Shown: piece after piece, positions 21,160 through 30,389 of the stretch | Position numbering within the stretch: the stretch's first letter is position 1 | How the letters are laid out: the number at the start of each line of letters is the position of its first letter | Source: Frigidibacter mobilis | GTDB taxonomy: Bacteria; Pseudomonadota; Alphaproteobacteria; Rhodobacterales; Rhodobacteraceae | DNA length: 64,000 bases | Direction of reading: 5' to 3' | Assembly: GCF_001620265.1 (NCBI RefSeq) | Contig: NZ_CP012661.1 | Location: 1,116,001-1,180,000 of the forward strand | Made by a program: the position numbers and the translations under genes | Notes under the pieces: model-generated | Database searches by the model: none | The model's input: only the letters and a program-made list of their open reading frames with translations | Told to the model about the DNA's origin: nothing

Positions 21160-21267
21160 CGCTGCGGCATAGATCCGCCGGTCAGATGCTGCACAAGCAA
21201 ATTTTATCCAGAGAGGGCGGCTTCTCTGGCATGGTGGGGGCAATTCGCATCCTGCTGTGGAGCATAC

Positions 21268-22656
21268 ATGCCCTCGGTTTCCACCATTTCCGCGATCCGG
21301 TTTGGCACCGGCCTGCGCCCGCGCAAGGCCGGGCTGGCGCCGGCGCGGCTGGATGCTGCGGCGCTGCTGGGCGAACTGGCGGCGCCCGACCCGATGCCGG
21401 CGCGGTTCCCGGTGCTGACCCGTGCCGAGGCCGAGACGATGGCCGGGCAGGTGCGCCCGGGGCGCCGCGCGGCCGAGGAGGGCGCGGCCAAGGGCGATCC
21501 CGCGCCCGAGTTGGCCTACCGGGCGCTGCTGCAGGAGTTGCGCTTTGCCAGCTTCCGGGGCGCGCAGCTGACACTGGCGCGCGCCGTCGATGCGCAGATC
21601 GGCTTTCGAGAGCGGCTGTTGCAGTTCTGGACCGACCATTTCACCGCCCGGCCACGGGGACCCGACATGGGACCGATGGCGCAGGTCTTTGCCGAAGAGG
21701 CGATCCGCCCGCATCTGGCGGGGCGGTTCGCCGACATGCTGAAGGCGGCCGATACGCATCCGCTGATGCTGGTCTATCTGGACCAGACCGTCTCTGTCGG
21801 CCCCAATTCTCAGGCCGGGCGCAAGGGCGGCGGGCTGAACGAGAACTTGGCGCGCGAGATGCTGGAGCTGCATACGCTGGGGGTGGGCGGCAGCTATGGG
21901 CAGGCCGATGTGCGGCAATTGGCGTTGCTGCTGACCGGGCTGTTCTGGACCTATCGCGCCGGTTGGGCGTTCGATCCCACCCGCGCCGAGCCGGGGGCGG
22001 AAACAGTGCTGGGCGAGTCCTATGGCGGCGCGGTACCGGCGGATGTGTCCGAGATCCATGCCGCGCTGGAGGATCTGGCGCTGCACCCTGATACCGGGCG
22101 GCATCTGGCGTGGAAACTGGCGGTGCATTTCACCTCGGACGATCCCGACGCGGGGATGGTTGAGGATATGGCAGCGGCCTATGCGCGGGGCGGCGGCGCG
22201 CTGATGCCGGTCTATGCCGCGATGCTGGACCATCCCGCCGCCTGGGAGACATTTGGCGCCAAGACGCGGCAGCCGCAGGATTTTCTGGTGGCGGCGTTGC
22301 GGTCGCTGGGTGTTTCGGGCGCGCAGGTAGCCCAGCTTGCGCCCGGTGCTGTGAACAATCACCTGCTGGGGCCGCTGCGGCGGATGGGCCAGCCCTTTGC
22401 CGGCCCTCCCGGCCCCGATGGCTGGCCCGAGGCGGCAAGCAGCTGGATCACCCCGCAGGGGCTGGCTGCACGGATCGACTGGGCGATGACCGCGCCGCGG
22501 CACTGGACCAGGCCGCTGCCCGACCCGCGCCATCTGCTGCGTGCCGCGCTGGACGATGCGGCAGGCGAGCGGCTGGTCTGGGCGGTGGGCCGGGCCGAGA
22601 CCGCGGCCGAGGGTGCGGGGCTGGTCCTGGCCTCGCCCGATTTCAACAGGCGTTAG
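21268..22656 (+). CDS. DUF1800 domain-containing protein
   Basis: Product of 462 aa. Family signatures are FWTDHFTARPRG, GGLNENLAREMLELHTLGVGG, YGQADVRQLALLLTGL and LAWKLAVHFTSD. DUF1800 proteins are usually encoded beside a DUF1501 gene, as here (nine bases apart), and are thought to act in export or the cell envelope, though no reaction is known. The ATG at 21268 follows a GC-poor leader. No clear signal peptide is visible at this start. Confidence 0.9.
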   Translation: MPSVSTISAIRFGTGLRPRKAGLAPARLDAAALLGELAAPDPMPARFPVLTRAEAETMAGQVRPGRRAAEEGAAKGDPAPELAYRALLQELRFASFRGAQLTLARAVDAQIGFRERLLQFWTDHFTARPRGPDMGPMAQVFAEEAIRPHLAGRFADMLKAADTHPLMLVYLDQTVSVGPNSQAGRKGGGLNENLAREMLELHTLGVGGSYGQADVRQLALLLTGLFWTYRAGWAFDPTRAEPGAETVLGESYGGAVPADVSEIHAALEDLALHPDTGRHLAWKLAVHFTSDDPDAGMVEDMAAAYARGGGALMPVYAAMLDHPAAWETFGAKTRQPQDFLVAALRSLGVSGAQVAQLAPGAVNNHLLGPLRRMGQPFAGPPGPDGWPEAASSWITPQGLAARIDWAMTAPRHWTRPLPDPRHLLRAALDDAAGERLVWAVGRAETAAEGAGLVLASPDFNRR

Positions 22657-22665
22657 GAGGATGCG

Positions 22666-23865
22666 ATGCTGAACCGAAGGTTGTTCCTGCAAGGCTCCGC
22701 GCTGATCGGCTGTTCGGCCGCGGCGCATCCCTTGATGTCTACCGCCACCTTTGCCGCCGCGCCGGGCGAGAACCGGCTGGTGGTCATCATCTTGCGCGGG
22801 GCGATGGACGGGCTGGATCTGGTGCAGCCCCGCGGCGACGCGGATTTTGCGGCCTATCGCCCGGGCCTGGCCGCGCTGGCGGTGGGGGCCGAGGGCGGTG
22901 CGCTGCCGCTGGATGACTTCTGGGCGGCACATCCGGGGTTGGCCGGTCTGATGCCGCTGTGGTTGAGCGGGGAGCTGGGCTTCGTTCACGCGACTTCCAC
23001 CCCCTACCGCGACAAGCGCAGCCATTTCGACGGGCAGGATCTCCTGGAGGCCGGTACCGGCATGGATGCTCTGCCGGGAATGGCGCGCGAGGGCTGGCTG
23101 AACCGGATGCTGCAGGTGATGCCCGACGTGCGGTCGCAGACGGCGTTCTCTGTCGGGGCGGAGGAGATGTTGATTCTGGCGGGCGCGGCCCGGGCGGCCA
23201 GCTGGACCCCGAGTTCCCGTCTGGAACTGTCGGCGCAGGCACGGCTGCTGCTGGACCATGTCTATCACGACGATCCCCTGTTCCGTGATGCCGCGACCGA
23301 GGCTGTGGAACTGAGTACGGATATCGGGGCGGGCGACAAGATGGCCAAGTCTATGGTTGCGGAGCCCAACCGCCAGCAGCTGAAACTGGCGGAGTTCGCC
23401 GCCGCCCGGCTGCGCGAGGAAACCCGCATCGCCTCGTTCTCGGTCGGGGGCTGGGACACGCATCGCAACCAGCCCGGCGTGATGATGTCCGGGTTGCAGC
23501 GGCTGTCGGAGACGGTGCTGGCGCTGAAGGCAGGGCTGGGACCGGTCTGGGGCCGCACGACGGTGCTGGCGATGACCGAGTTCGGCCGCACCGTGCGCGA
23601 GAATGGATCCCGGGGCACCGATCATGGCACTGGTGGCGCGATGCTGGTGGCGGGCGGCGCGGTGCGCGGCGGGCGGGTGCATGGCCGCTGGCCGGGTTTG
23701 GCCGAGGCCGACCTTTATGCTGGGCGCGACCTGATGCCGACCAGCGACGTGCGCGCCTGGGCCGGCTGGGCGATGCGCGGGCTCTACGGGCTCGACACCG
23801 GGCTGATCGAGCGGACGGTGTTCCCGGGGCTGGAGATGGGCGGCGACCCCGGGCTGCTGCTGTAG
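22666..23865 (+). CDS. DUF1501 domain-containing protein, Tat-type signal
   Basis: Product of 399 aa. The N-terminus MLNRRLFLQGSALIG carries a twin-arginine motif and a hydrophobic stretch ending near ATFAAA, so periplasmic export by Tat is likely. The sulfatase-like DUF1501 body includes LRGAMDGLDLVQPRGD, TPYRDKRSHFDGQDLLEAG, WDTHRNQ and MTEFGRTVRENGSRGTDHG. GGAGG precedes the ATG. It forms an operon with DUF1800. Metal-dependent hydrolase activity is only suggested by the fold. A two-hairpin repeat starts at its stop codon. Confidence 0.9.
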   Translation: MLNRRLFLQGSALIGCSAAAHPLMSTATFAAAPGENRLVVIILRGAMDGLDLVQPRGDADFAAYRPGLAALAVGAEGGALPLDDFWAAHPGLAGLMPLWLSGELGFVHATSTPYRDKRSHFDGQDLLEAGTGMDALPGMAREGWLNRMLQVMPDVRSQTAFSVGAEEMLILAGAARAASWTPSSRLELSAQARLLLDHVYHDDPLFRDAATEAVELSTDIGAGDKMAKSMVAEPNRQQLKLAEFAAARLREETRIASFSVGGWDTHRNQPGVMMSGLQRLSETVLALKAGLGPVWGRTTVLAMTEFGRTVRENGSRGTDHGTGGAMLVAGGAVRGGRVHGRWPGLAEADLYAGRDLMPTSDVRAWAGWAMRGLYGLDTGLIERTVFPGLEMGGDPGLLL

Positions 23866-23938
23866 GGGGGCTGTCTGCCCTCCGGGAGGCCCGTGCGGGC
23901 CTCTCCCGCCGAGGATATTTCGACCAGAACGAGGGGGC
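23865..23938 (+). repeat. GATATTT two-hairpin repeat, copy A
   Basis: Starts at the DUF1501 stop. GGGGGG-CTGTCTG-CCCTCC is followed by GGGAGGCCCG-TGC-CGGGCCTCTCCC-type pairing and then GAGGATATTTCGACCAG. Same architecture as the copies at 24865, 45563 and 55939. The remaining 115 bases to the next gene contain no ORF. Confidence 0.75.
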
Positions 23939-24053
23939 GGGGGCCGGCGCTTGTAGCGGGTGCAATTTCCCCCCGTGACGGCGCTGCGCTTGCGACATAG
24001 GATTCGGGGGCGGCGGACGGGCAGGGGCCCGGCCTCGAGGGGAGAGACATGAG

Positions 24054-24764
24054 ATGCAGCGCAAGTTCGGCGAGCCGGTGGAGAATTGGGTGGCGCCGCC
24101 GCGGCCGGGACCGGGCGCGCTGGAAGGCCAGTGGGCCCGGCTGGAGCGGCTGGAGCCCGAGGACCATGCCGCGGACCTGTTCCGCGCCAATTCCGCCGAT
24201 GACGCGATCTGGGATTACCTGCCCTATGGGCCCTTCGCGGCGCTGGCGGGCTATCATCGCTGGATGCGCGAGATGGCCGGGCAGGCGGATCCGTTCTTCT
24301 ATGCGATCCGCGATCTGGAGAGCGGGCATCTGGGCGGGGTGGCCAGCTATCTGCGCATCAGCCCCGAGATCGGCAGCATCGAGCTGGGCCATATCAACCT
24401 TGCGCCCGAACTGCAGCGGACCCGAGCCGCGACCGAGGCGCTGGTGCTGATGATGGAATGGGCCTTTGCCGCCGGCTATCGGCGGTTCGAGTGGAAATGC
24501 AATGCGCTGAACCTTGGCTCGCGCCGGGCGGCGCAGCGGCTGGGCTTCAGCTATGAGGGCACGTTCCGGCAGGCGGCGATCGTCAAGGGCCGCAACCGGG
24601 ACACCGCCTGGTTCGCGGTGACCGATGGCGACTGGCCGGCGCTGGCCGAGGCGTTCCGGGTCTGGCTGTCGCCGGGGAATTTCACCGATGCCGGGATGCA
24701 GATCGAGCGGCTGTCGGACCTGACGGCGCTGGTGCGGGTCAGCTCGGACCCGGCGCTGGACTGA
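24054..24764 (+). CDS. GNAT family acetyltransferase (RimJ/RimL-like)
   Basis: Product of 236 aa. ALEGQWARLERLEPEDHAADLF, DYLPYGPFAALAGYHRWM, IELGHINLAPELQRTRAATEALVLMM and WKCNALNLGSRRAAQRLGFSYEGTFRQ are typical of the GNAT subgroup that acetylates protein N-termini or small amines (RimJ/RimL and YkwB-like). GGGAGAG lies eight bases before the ATG. The gene is monocistronic, between two copies of the repeat family. The substrate is unknown. Confidence 0.9.
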   Translation: MQRKFGEPVENWVAPPRPGPGALEGQWARLERLEPEDHAADLFRANSADDAIWDYLPYGPFAALAGYHRWMREMAGQADPFFYAIRDLESGHLGGVASYLRISPEIGSIELGHINLAPELQRTRAATEALVLMMEWAFAAGYRRFEWKCNALNLGSRRAAQRLGFSYEGTFRQAAIVKGRNRDTAWFAVTDGDWPALAEAFRVWLSPGNFTDAGMQIERLSDLTALVRVSSDPALD

Positions 24765-24830
24765 GCGGTCCCCGAGCCGCGGGGCGATTGGCGCCGGGGG
24801 AGGGCGCCTGCCCGCCCGGGCCGAAGAAGC

Positions 24831-24938
24831 GGCGGGCTGTCTGCCCCGCCCGGAACCAGGAAACGGGGGGCTGTCTGCCCCCCGGTGGCCCGTCGGGCCT
24901 CTCCCCCCGAGGATATTTCGGCCAGCAAGAAACAGGGG
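24831..24938 (+). repeat. GATATTT two-hairpin repeat, copy B with partial tandem copy
   Basis: A full copy at 24865-24938 (GGGGGG-CTGTCTG-CCCCCC, a GGCCCG/CGGGCC stem, then CCCCCCGAGGATATTTCGGCC) is preceded by a fragment of its first hairpin at 24831-24850. It lies in the 753-bp stretch without a gene between the GNAT gene and the response regulator. Open frames there are GC-driven and include the repeat, so I do not call a gene. Confidence 0.75.
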
Positions 24939-25349
24939 CGCAGGTAGGGGTGCGGGCGCTTGCATCTGGGGCGGGCCGGAATGTGGGGGGAGTGCTGACA
25001 CCTCTGCAGGCCGCGCAACGGCCGGATCCTTGCCCGGCGGCAGCCCTTTCGGGGGCATTTGCAGCGAAGGCGTGGGGGCGGATGCGGACGGTCGGGCACA
25101 AGGCAGCCAGGGTCAGGGGATCGCGCAGGGGGCCGTCCACGGGCGGGTTGGGCGGTGGCGGCCGCTTCGGCCTTGGGCTGCGCCTTGGCGCGCGGCGATG
25201 GCCGGTCATGGATGCCAGCCTTGGCCCTGGGTTGCCGGGCGCGGCGCGAGCGCCGTGCTGCCGGTTCGGGAAGGCCCGGAGGCGCCGCGCCGCGGGCCGC
25301 CTAGCTGACCCGATGCGGGGGTGGTTCCGTGTTGGCCAGGTGGGGGCGC

Positions 25350-25461
25350 GCGGTCGTATTGCAGGGCCGAGGCGGCTTCGGCGCGGGTGCGGTCTCGGCT
25401 GGCCCGGGCGAGCCCGCCAAGGCATTGCGCGACATGGCCGAGGGTTGGCCCCGGGCGGCGG
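25350..25461 (-). repeat. Degenerate duplicate of the response-regulator 3' end
   Basis: This 112-base stretch aligns with 25602-25714, offset by 252 bases, at roughly 80-85% identity by eye with one single-base gap. Read on the minus strand it encodes LGHVAQCLGGLARASRDRTRAEAASALQYDRA, against LDYVAQFIGGLARSSRDNALAEAASALQRDRA inside the gene. It is in the gene's frame but lies beyond its TGA, and the frame stays open to about 25213. Confidence 0.75.
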
Positions 25462-25517
25462 GGGGCGCCCGAGACGACAGCGCCCTGCCCGGGACGGCGC
25501 CGCGCCGGCGCGCGTTT

Positions 25518-26354
25518 TCAGAGCACCGATCCGGCGGCGAGGCGGGCCTGCACGAGGCGGCTGAGGCGGGAGCGGTCGGCACGGGTCTCTCGTCCGGCAG
25601 CGCGGTCGCGTTGCAGGGCGGAGGCGGCTTCGGCGAGGGCGTTGTCACGGCTGCTCCGGGCGAGGCCGCCGATGAATTGCGCGACATAGTCTAGGGCAGC
25701 GCCCCGGGCGGCGGGGTGGCGCGGCAGGCCCGTCTCGGCCGGGTCGCGGGCAGCGTCGGGGGGGGGGCGGGTCTCGTCCTCTTCTGCGTCCGCCAGCAGG
25801 TCTGCGGCCAGCACCAGATCGTCTCGCAGCGCTAGAGGGTCGGGGTGGATGATCTCGCCGGGCAGGGCGCGGGGGCCGGGGGGGTGCCGCGTTGGGGGCA
25901 GGGCGGCCAGCACTGCGGCCTGGAACAGCGCCAGGCTTTCCACGGGTTTGGACAGGAAGCCGTCCGCCCCTGCCGCCATCGCCAGTGTCTCGAGATCATC
26001 CGAGCCCGAGGTTCCGAGGATCACCGACATCCGCGGCTGCAGCGCTGCAAGCTCGCGGATCAGGTCGGCGCCGGAGCCGTCGGGCAGGCCCATGTCGACG
26101 ATCACCGCCGAAGGCCGGTATGTCGCCAGATGCCGATGCGCGGTGCGCAGGCTGTCGGCGCGGCGGATGCGGGCGCCCGAGCGCAGACACAAAAGCCGTA
26201 TCGCCTCGGAGGCGAAGCGGCTGTCCTCGACCAGCAGCACCGTCAGCCCCTGCAGTGGGCGGATGGGGGCGGGGGCCGGGTGGGTCATGAAGGCGGACAC
26301 GTCTTCACGTCGGCGAGGGGCAGGCGAGGGTGGGGGCGGCAGATCGTCGGTCAT
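25518..26354 (-). CDS. Response regulator: receiver domain plus uncharacterised C-terminal module
   Basis: Product of 278 aa starting MTDDLPPPP. A CheY-like receiver spans about residues 34-155: VLLVEDSRF supplies the acidic pocket, the phospho-acceptor Asp is in VIVDMGLPDGSG, the Thr/Ser is in GTSGSD, and the Lys in FLSKPVE. A Pro-rich linker encoded by a C10 tract leads to a helical C-terminal part (LDYVAQFIGGLARSSRDN...). There is no DNA-binding or enzymatic output domain that I recognise. No histidine kinase is adjacent. A longer ORF from 26501 is open, but ATG 26354 fits the receiver start better. Confidence 0.85.
   Translation of the reverse strand: MTDDLPPPPSPAPRRREDVSAFMTHPAPAPIRPLQGLTVLLVEDSRFASEAIRLLCLRSGARIRRADSLRTAHRHLATYRPSAVIVDMGLPDGSGADLIRELAALQPRMSVILGTSGSDDLETLAMAAGADGFLSKPVESLALFQAAVLAALPPTRHPPGPRALPGEIIHPDPLALRDDLVLAADLLADAEEDETRPPPDAARDPAETGLPRHPAARGAALDYVAQFIGGLARSSRDNALAEAASALQRDRAAGRETRADRSRLSRLVQARLAAGSVL
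25758..25767. repeat. Ten-base G/C homopolymer inside the response-regulator gene
   Basis: Ten consecutive G on the plus strand (C10 in the coding strand, encoding RPPPD) separate the receiver from the C-terminal module. It is the longest homopolymer I noticed in the window, and slippage by one base would put the C-terminal module out of frame. Confidence 0.85.
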
Positions 26355-26572
26355 GGGGCGGCCTCTGGGGGGTGTTCTGGCGGGGGCTACCTTCTGGCCA
26401 TCCCCGAGTCGCAGTAGAGCGCGGCAATGGCTAACGGGCGGTAAACGTCCGCGCGGCACCGCGCCGCCTGCACATGCTGGTGAGAACGGCGCCAGCGGCA
26501 CCTCGCCGCTTGCGCGGGGGGGCGGGCCTGCCGCATAAGGCAGATCGGAATGAGAGCCCGAGGAGAGCCATC

Positions 26573-26976
<404 letters not shown>

Positions 26977-26977
<1 letters not shown>

Positions 26978-27288
26978 TGTCCATTACCTCTGCCGTCGTG
27001 CTGTTTGCGATCCTGTGGTTCCTGACCTTCTTCGTGGTGCTGCCGATCCGGTTTCAGAGCCAGGCCGAGGCCGGCTCGGTGGTGCCGGGCACGCCTGCCT
27101 CGGCGCCGTCCACAGAGATGGTGGGGCGCAAGGCGCGGCTGACCACATTCATCGCCATCGGCCTGTGGTGCGTGATCGCCGGGATCATCGTGTCGGGCTG
27201 GATCACCGTGCAGGATCTGGACTGGTTCCACCGGATGGGGCCGGGCGGCGGCTGGTACGGGGCGCAGCCGGAAGCGCTGGCGAACTGA
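26977..27288 (+). CDS. DUF1467 family small membrane protein
   Basis: Product of 103 aa with two membrane segments (AVVLFAILWFLTFFVVLPI near the N-terminus and FIAIGLWCVIAGIIVSGWI in the middle). The RFQSQAEAGSVVPGTPASAP loop is a recognisable DUF1467 feature. The family habitually sits directly behind mce in Rhodobacteraceae, and here the start overlaps the mce stop by one base. Function unknown. Confidence 0.9.
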
Positions 27289-27321
27289 AGACTGCGGGCG
27301 GCGCCGGGGAACTGAGCGCCC

Positions 27322-27873
27322 TTAGCGCAGGTCCATGCGCAACCTGCCATCGCGGTAGTCGCCGCGGATCAGCCAGCCGGGTTCCTGGAGTTCCGGGTGC
27401 CCGTCCGCCCAATCGCGGTAGCGGTCATTGCTGACGATCCGCGCGCCCAGATCGCGGGCGACTGCCAGAACCGTGGGATCGGCGGGGCTGCCCCTGGGCA
27501 CCACAATCACCCGCTTGGGCGGAAGCCCCAGCATCCGGGCCAGCGCGCGGTCATTGAGGTAGCGGCCCGCGATCAGGTAGCCGGCATTGGCATCGAAGAC
27601 CACGCCGGGGGTGTAGCCGTGGCGGATGAGATGCCCCAGCACCTCCTGCAGTGTCTCGATCTGCGGGACATTGCCGTTCCAGTGCATCACGTTGGAGCCA
27701 TCGACCACGATCCATTTCTGCCGGTCCTTGCCCAATGCGGCGCGCAGCAGCAGCCACAGGCTTGCCAGCGTGCAGGGGGCGGCCAGCAGCATCAGGTCCG
27801 AAAGGCCCGGCAGCGCGAAGGCGGCGGCGAGCGTGGCAAGCGAGAGGCCAAGCAGGATCAGCGGGGCGGTCAT
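27322..27873 (-). CDS. Membrane-anchored NYN/PIN-like ribonuclease domain protein
   Basis: Product of 183 aa. Two hydrophobic N-terminal helices (LILLGLSLATLAAAFAL and LMLLAAPCTLASLWLLL) precede a NYN domain of the Zc3h12a type: WIVVDGSNVMHWN holds the first catalytic Asp, VVFDANAGYLI and RYLNDRALARML follow, and VSNDRYRDW holds later acidic residues. Nuclease activity is inferred from the fold. It is the last gene of a four-gene minus-strand run, 36 bases after the EI24 stop. Confidence 0.82.
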   Translation of the reverse strand: MTAPLILLGLSLATLAAAFALPGLSDLMLLAAPCTLASLWLLLRAALGKDRQKWIVVDGSNVMHWNGNVPQIETLQEVLGHLIRHGYTPGVVFDANAGYLIAGRYLNDRALARMLGLPPKRVIVVPRGSPADPTVLAVARDLGARIVSNDRYRDWADGHPELQEPGWLIRGDYRDGRLRMDLR

Positions 27874-27909
27874 CTTGCAGCAGTAGCGCGGGGCCGGACC
27901 CCTGCCAAG

Positions 27910-28608
27910 TCAGCGCGCCTCGGCGGCGCGGGTCTTGTGGTAGAGATGGGTGAAGGTCGCGGCCCCCAGCAGCGGCACCAGCAGGTTCACCACCGGGATC
28001 GACAGCGGCATCGCCATCAGCACCCCCGCCAGCCAGATCCGCCCGGAATAGCGCCGGCGCATCACCGCGGCGCCCTGCCGCCCGATGCGGCGCATTGCCA
28101 CCAGCGTGAAATACTCGCGCCCCAGCAGATAGCCGTTCACGGCCCAGAACAGCACCGGCGCGAAGGGTCCGACAAAGACATAGGCCACCAGCGCCAACAG
28201 GTTCACCGCAACCAGCACCCCGAAGAAGTTCACGGAATCGATCAGCCCGTCGAGGAAGGCCGTGCCGGCGGCGGGGGGCAGGCCGGGGTAATGCTCTGCC
28301 TCCACCGCCTCGGCCACATCGTCGAGGAAGAGGCCGGTGAAGGCCGAGGCGACCGGCACCATCAGGAACACCGACAGCCCGATCATCAGCAGGATGGAGC
28401 CCCAGGACAGCAGGTCGTCGATCCAGCGCACCTCGCCCAGGACGGGCAGGGTCATGGTGTCGGGCGTCACCCAGCCGATCAGAGTGATGAACACGGTATA
28501 AAGCGCGAACAGGAGGGCCAGCGTCAGCCCGACGCCCAGCATCAGCACGCGCAGGAAGCGCCCGTCGGTCAGCTGGCCGAGGGCAGCGGCAAAGCTGGTG
28601 AGGATCAT
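27910..28608 (-). CDS. EI24 domain-containing (CysZ-like) membrane protein
   Basis: Product of 232 aa with several membrane helices (MLGVGLTLALLFALYTVFITLIGWV, GSILLMIGLSVFLMVPVASAFTGLFLDDVAEAVE, LVAVNLLALVAYVFV). The FLDDVAEAVEAEHYP stretch and YLLGREYFTLVAMRR are typical of EI24/CysZ proteins. CysZ members are sulfate channels or transport-associated proteins, but this subgroup is not assigned. The start overlaps the nitroreductase stop (ATGA). Confidence 0.88.
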   Translation of the reverse strand: MILTSFAAALGQLTDGRFLRVLMLGVGLTLALLFALYTVFITLIGWVTPDTMTLPVLGEVRWIDDLLSWGSILLMIGLSVFLMVPVASAFTGLFLDDVAEAVEAEHYPGLPPAAGTAFLDGLIDSVNFFGVLVAVNLLALVAYVFVGPFAPVLFWAVNGYLLGREYFTLVAMRRIGRQGAAVMRRRYSGRIWLAGVLMAMPLSIPVVNLLVPLLGAATFTHLYHKTRAAEAR

Positions 28609-29180
28609 TCGGAAACCCAGCTGACGGTGGCGGAGAGGTCCGGGCGCGGGCGCTCGGGCGGGGCGGCGGTCTCGGTGCCGATATGGACGAAACCGGCGAT
28701 GCGCTCGCCCGGGGCGAGGCCGAGGCCCGACAGGAAGGCGGCGTCATAGGCCGGCCAGCCGGTCAGCCAGCAGGCGCCCCAGCCAGCCGCCAGCGCGGCG
28801 CTGACCAGGTTCAGGCAGACGCAGCCCGCCGACAGGTCCTGCTCCCAGGCCGGCACCTTGTCGGTGGGGCGCGGCACGGCGACGACGGCCACGCAAAGCG
28901 GGCTTTCGGCGAATTGCGAGACGCCCTTGGCGGTCTGTTCCGGCACCCTGCCCGAGGCTTCGCCCAGATCGGCGGCGAGCCGCGCCAGGCGCGCCAGCGC
29001 GGCGCCCTCCAGCACGATCAGCCGCCAGGGCTCCAGCTTGCCATGATCGGGCACGCGCAGCGCGGCGGTCAGGATCGGCTCCAGCGCGGCGCGGTCCGGG
29101 CCCGGGGCGGCAAGGGTCTTGGCGGGGCGCGAGCGGCGGGTCAGGAGGAAGTCGAGCGCGGCGGGATTGGGGGCAGGCAT
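28605..29180 (-). CDS. Nitroreductase family protein (YdjA-like)
   Basis: Product of 191 aa, an FMN-dependent oxidoreductase. FLLTRRSRPAKTLAAPGP and ALRVPDHGKLEPWRLIVLEG at the N-terminus and AGWGACWLTGWPAYD and IAGFVHIGTET at the C-terminus match the small NfsB/YdjA-type fold. The physiological substrate is unknown. It lies 18 bases after the deacetylase-like gene and overlaps the EI24 gene, so the four genes probably form one transcript. Confidence 0.9.
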   Translation of the reverse strand: MPAPNPAALDFLLTRRSRPAKTLAAPGPDRAALEPILTAALRVPDHGKLEPWRLIVLEGAALARLARLAADLGEASGRVPEQTAKGVSQFAESPLCVAVVAVPRPTDKVPAWEQDLSAGCVCLNLVSAALAAGWGACWLTGWPAYDAAFLSGLGLAPGERIAGFVHIGTETAAPPERPRPDLSATVSWVSE

Positions 29181-29198
29181 GAGGGGCTCCGGGTGACT

Positions 29199-30302
29199 CT
29201 AGAGGAACATCGCGGCCAGCGCGTCGATCTGCGCGCCGTGAAAGGCGCGGGCGGCGGGGCCGGGCTGGCGGGCGGCGAGGGTTGCGGCCAAGGGATCGGG
29301 GGCGCGGGTGCTGCTGCCCGACAGCTCTTCCATCACCGCATGGCCGCAGAAGGGCACATGCACCTCGGAATAGCCGCCCTCATGCACCAGCACCAGCTTG
29401 CCGCCACACAGCTCGTCCGCGGCGGCCTTGGCCATCCGCGTCAGCTCGCGGAAGGTCTCGGCGGTGGCCAGCATCCGCCCCAGCGGGTCCATCGCCGAGG
29501 CATCATAGCCGCAGGCGACCACGATCACCTCGGGCCGGAACCGCGCCAGCAGCGGCAGGATGATGCGGTCCATCACCTCGAGGTAGCTGTCATGCCCGGC
29601 ACCGGGTGGCAGCGGCAGGTTGACGTTGAAGCCATGCCCGCGCCCGGCCCCCCGCGCCATCGCATCGCCGGTATCCAGCGGATAGTTGCGCTCCTGGTGG
29701 ATCGAGAGGGTCAGCACCTCGGGATCCTCCCAGAAGATCGCCTCGGTGCCATTGCCGTGGTGAACGTCCCAGTCGATCACCGCGACACGGCGGGCCAGCC
29801 CTTCGGCCTGCACGGCGCGCACGGCGATGGCGATGTTGTTGAGCAGGCAAAAGCCGTTGGGGAAATCGGGCAGAGCATGGTGGCCCGGCGGGCGCGAGAG
29901 GGAATAGGCATTGGCAAGCTCGCCCTTCAGCACGGCGCGCAGCGCGCCGGTCGCCAGCCCCGCCGACAGCGCGGCGATCTCGTAACCGCCACGACCAAAG
30001 GGGGTACGCAGGCCAAGCTCTCCGCCGCCCGCGTCGGAGGCGGCCTTGAAGGCGTCGAGGTAGCTGGCGGGATGGACGCGTAGCAGCTCCTCGCGCGTCG
30101 CCTCGGGGGCCGATCGCACGGCAAGCTCCCGCATCAGGCCGGTCACCTCCAGCAGGTTCTTCAGCCGCCGCTTGGTCTCGGGGCTTTCTGGCAGCCCGCC
30201 GCCCGGTTGCACCAGCCCGCCCACCGGCAGGGTCAGCGCATAGTTGCCGCCCCCGTGCCAGAAGCAGCGCTCGTCGGTGAAAAAGCCTGTGGTGGCAGTC
30301 AT
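29199..30302 (-). CDS. Histone deacetylase-like amidohydrolase
   Basis: Product of 367 aa of the arginase/HDAC fold. Catalytic and zinc-binding elements are visible: RPPGHHALPDFPNGFCLLNN (charge-relay histidines), VIDWDVHHGNGTEAIFW (zinc Asp and His), SIHQERNYPLDTGD and VVACGYDASAMDPLGRM (second zinc Asp). Bacterial members deacetylate acetylpolyamines or other small amides; HDAH and AcuC-like roles are possible. First gene of the operon with nitroreductase, EI24 and NYN genes. Confidence 0.9.
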   Translation of the reverse strand: MTATTGFFTDERCFWHGGGNYALTLPVGGLVQPGGGLPESPETKRRLKNLLEVTGLMRELAVRSAPEATREELLRVHPASYLDAFKAASDAGGGELGLRTPFGRGGYEIAALSAGLATGALRAVLKGELANAYSLSRPPGHHALPDFPNGFCLLNNIAIAVRAVQAEGLARRVAVIDWDVHHGNGTEAIFWEDPEVLTLSIHQERNYPLDTGDAMARGAGRGHGFNVNLPLPPGAGHDSYLEVMDRIILPLLARFRPEVIVVACGYDASAMDPLGRMLATAETFRELTRMAKAAADELCGGKLVLVHEGGYSEVHVPFCGHAVMEELSGSSTRAPDPLAATLAARQPGPAARAFHGAQIDALAAMFL

Positions 30303-30389
30303 CGCAATGGCCTCCGGGGGAAGGGGGACGGATCTGGCGCGGAGCCTAGCCTTGGGCTAGGCAAGAGGCCAGAGACGAAAGGACAGCAG

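Noticed and set aside
24788..25564. 258-residue plus-strand frame in the 753-bp gap
   Set aside because: It reads through a repeat copy and the antisense of the response-regulator duplicate; Gly/Arg/Ala-rich, no ribosome site.
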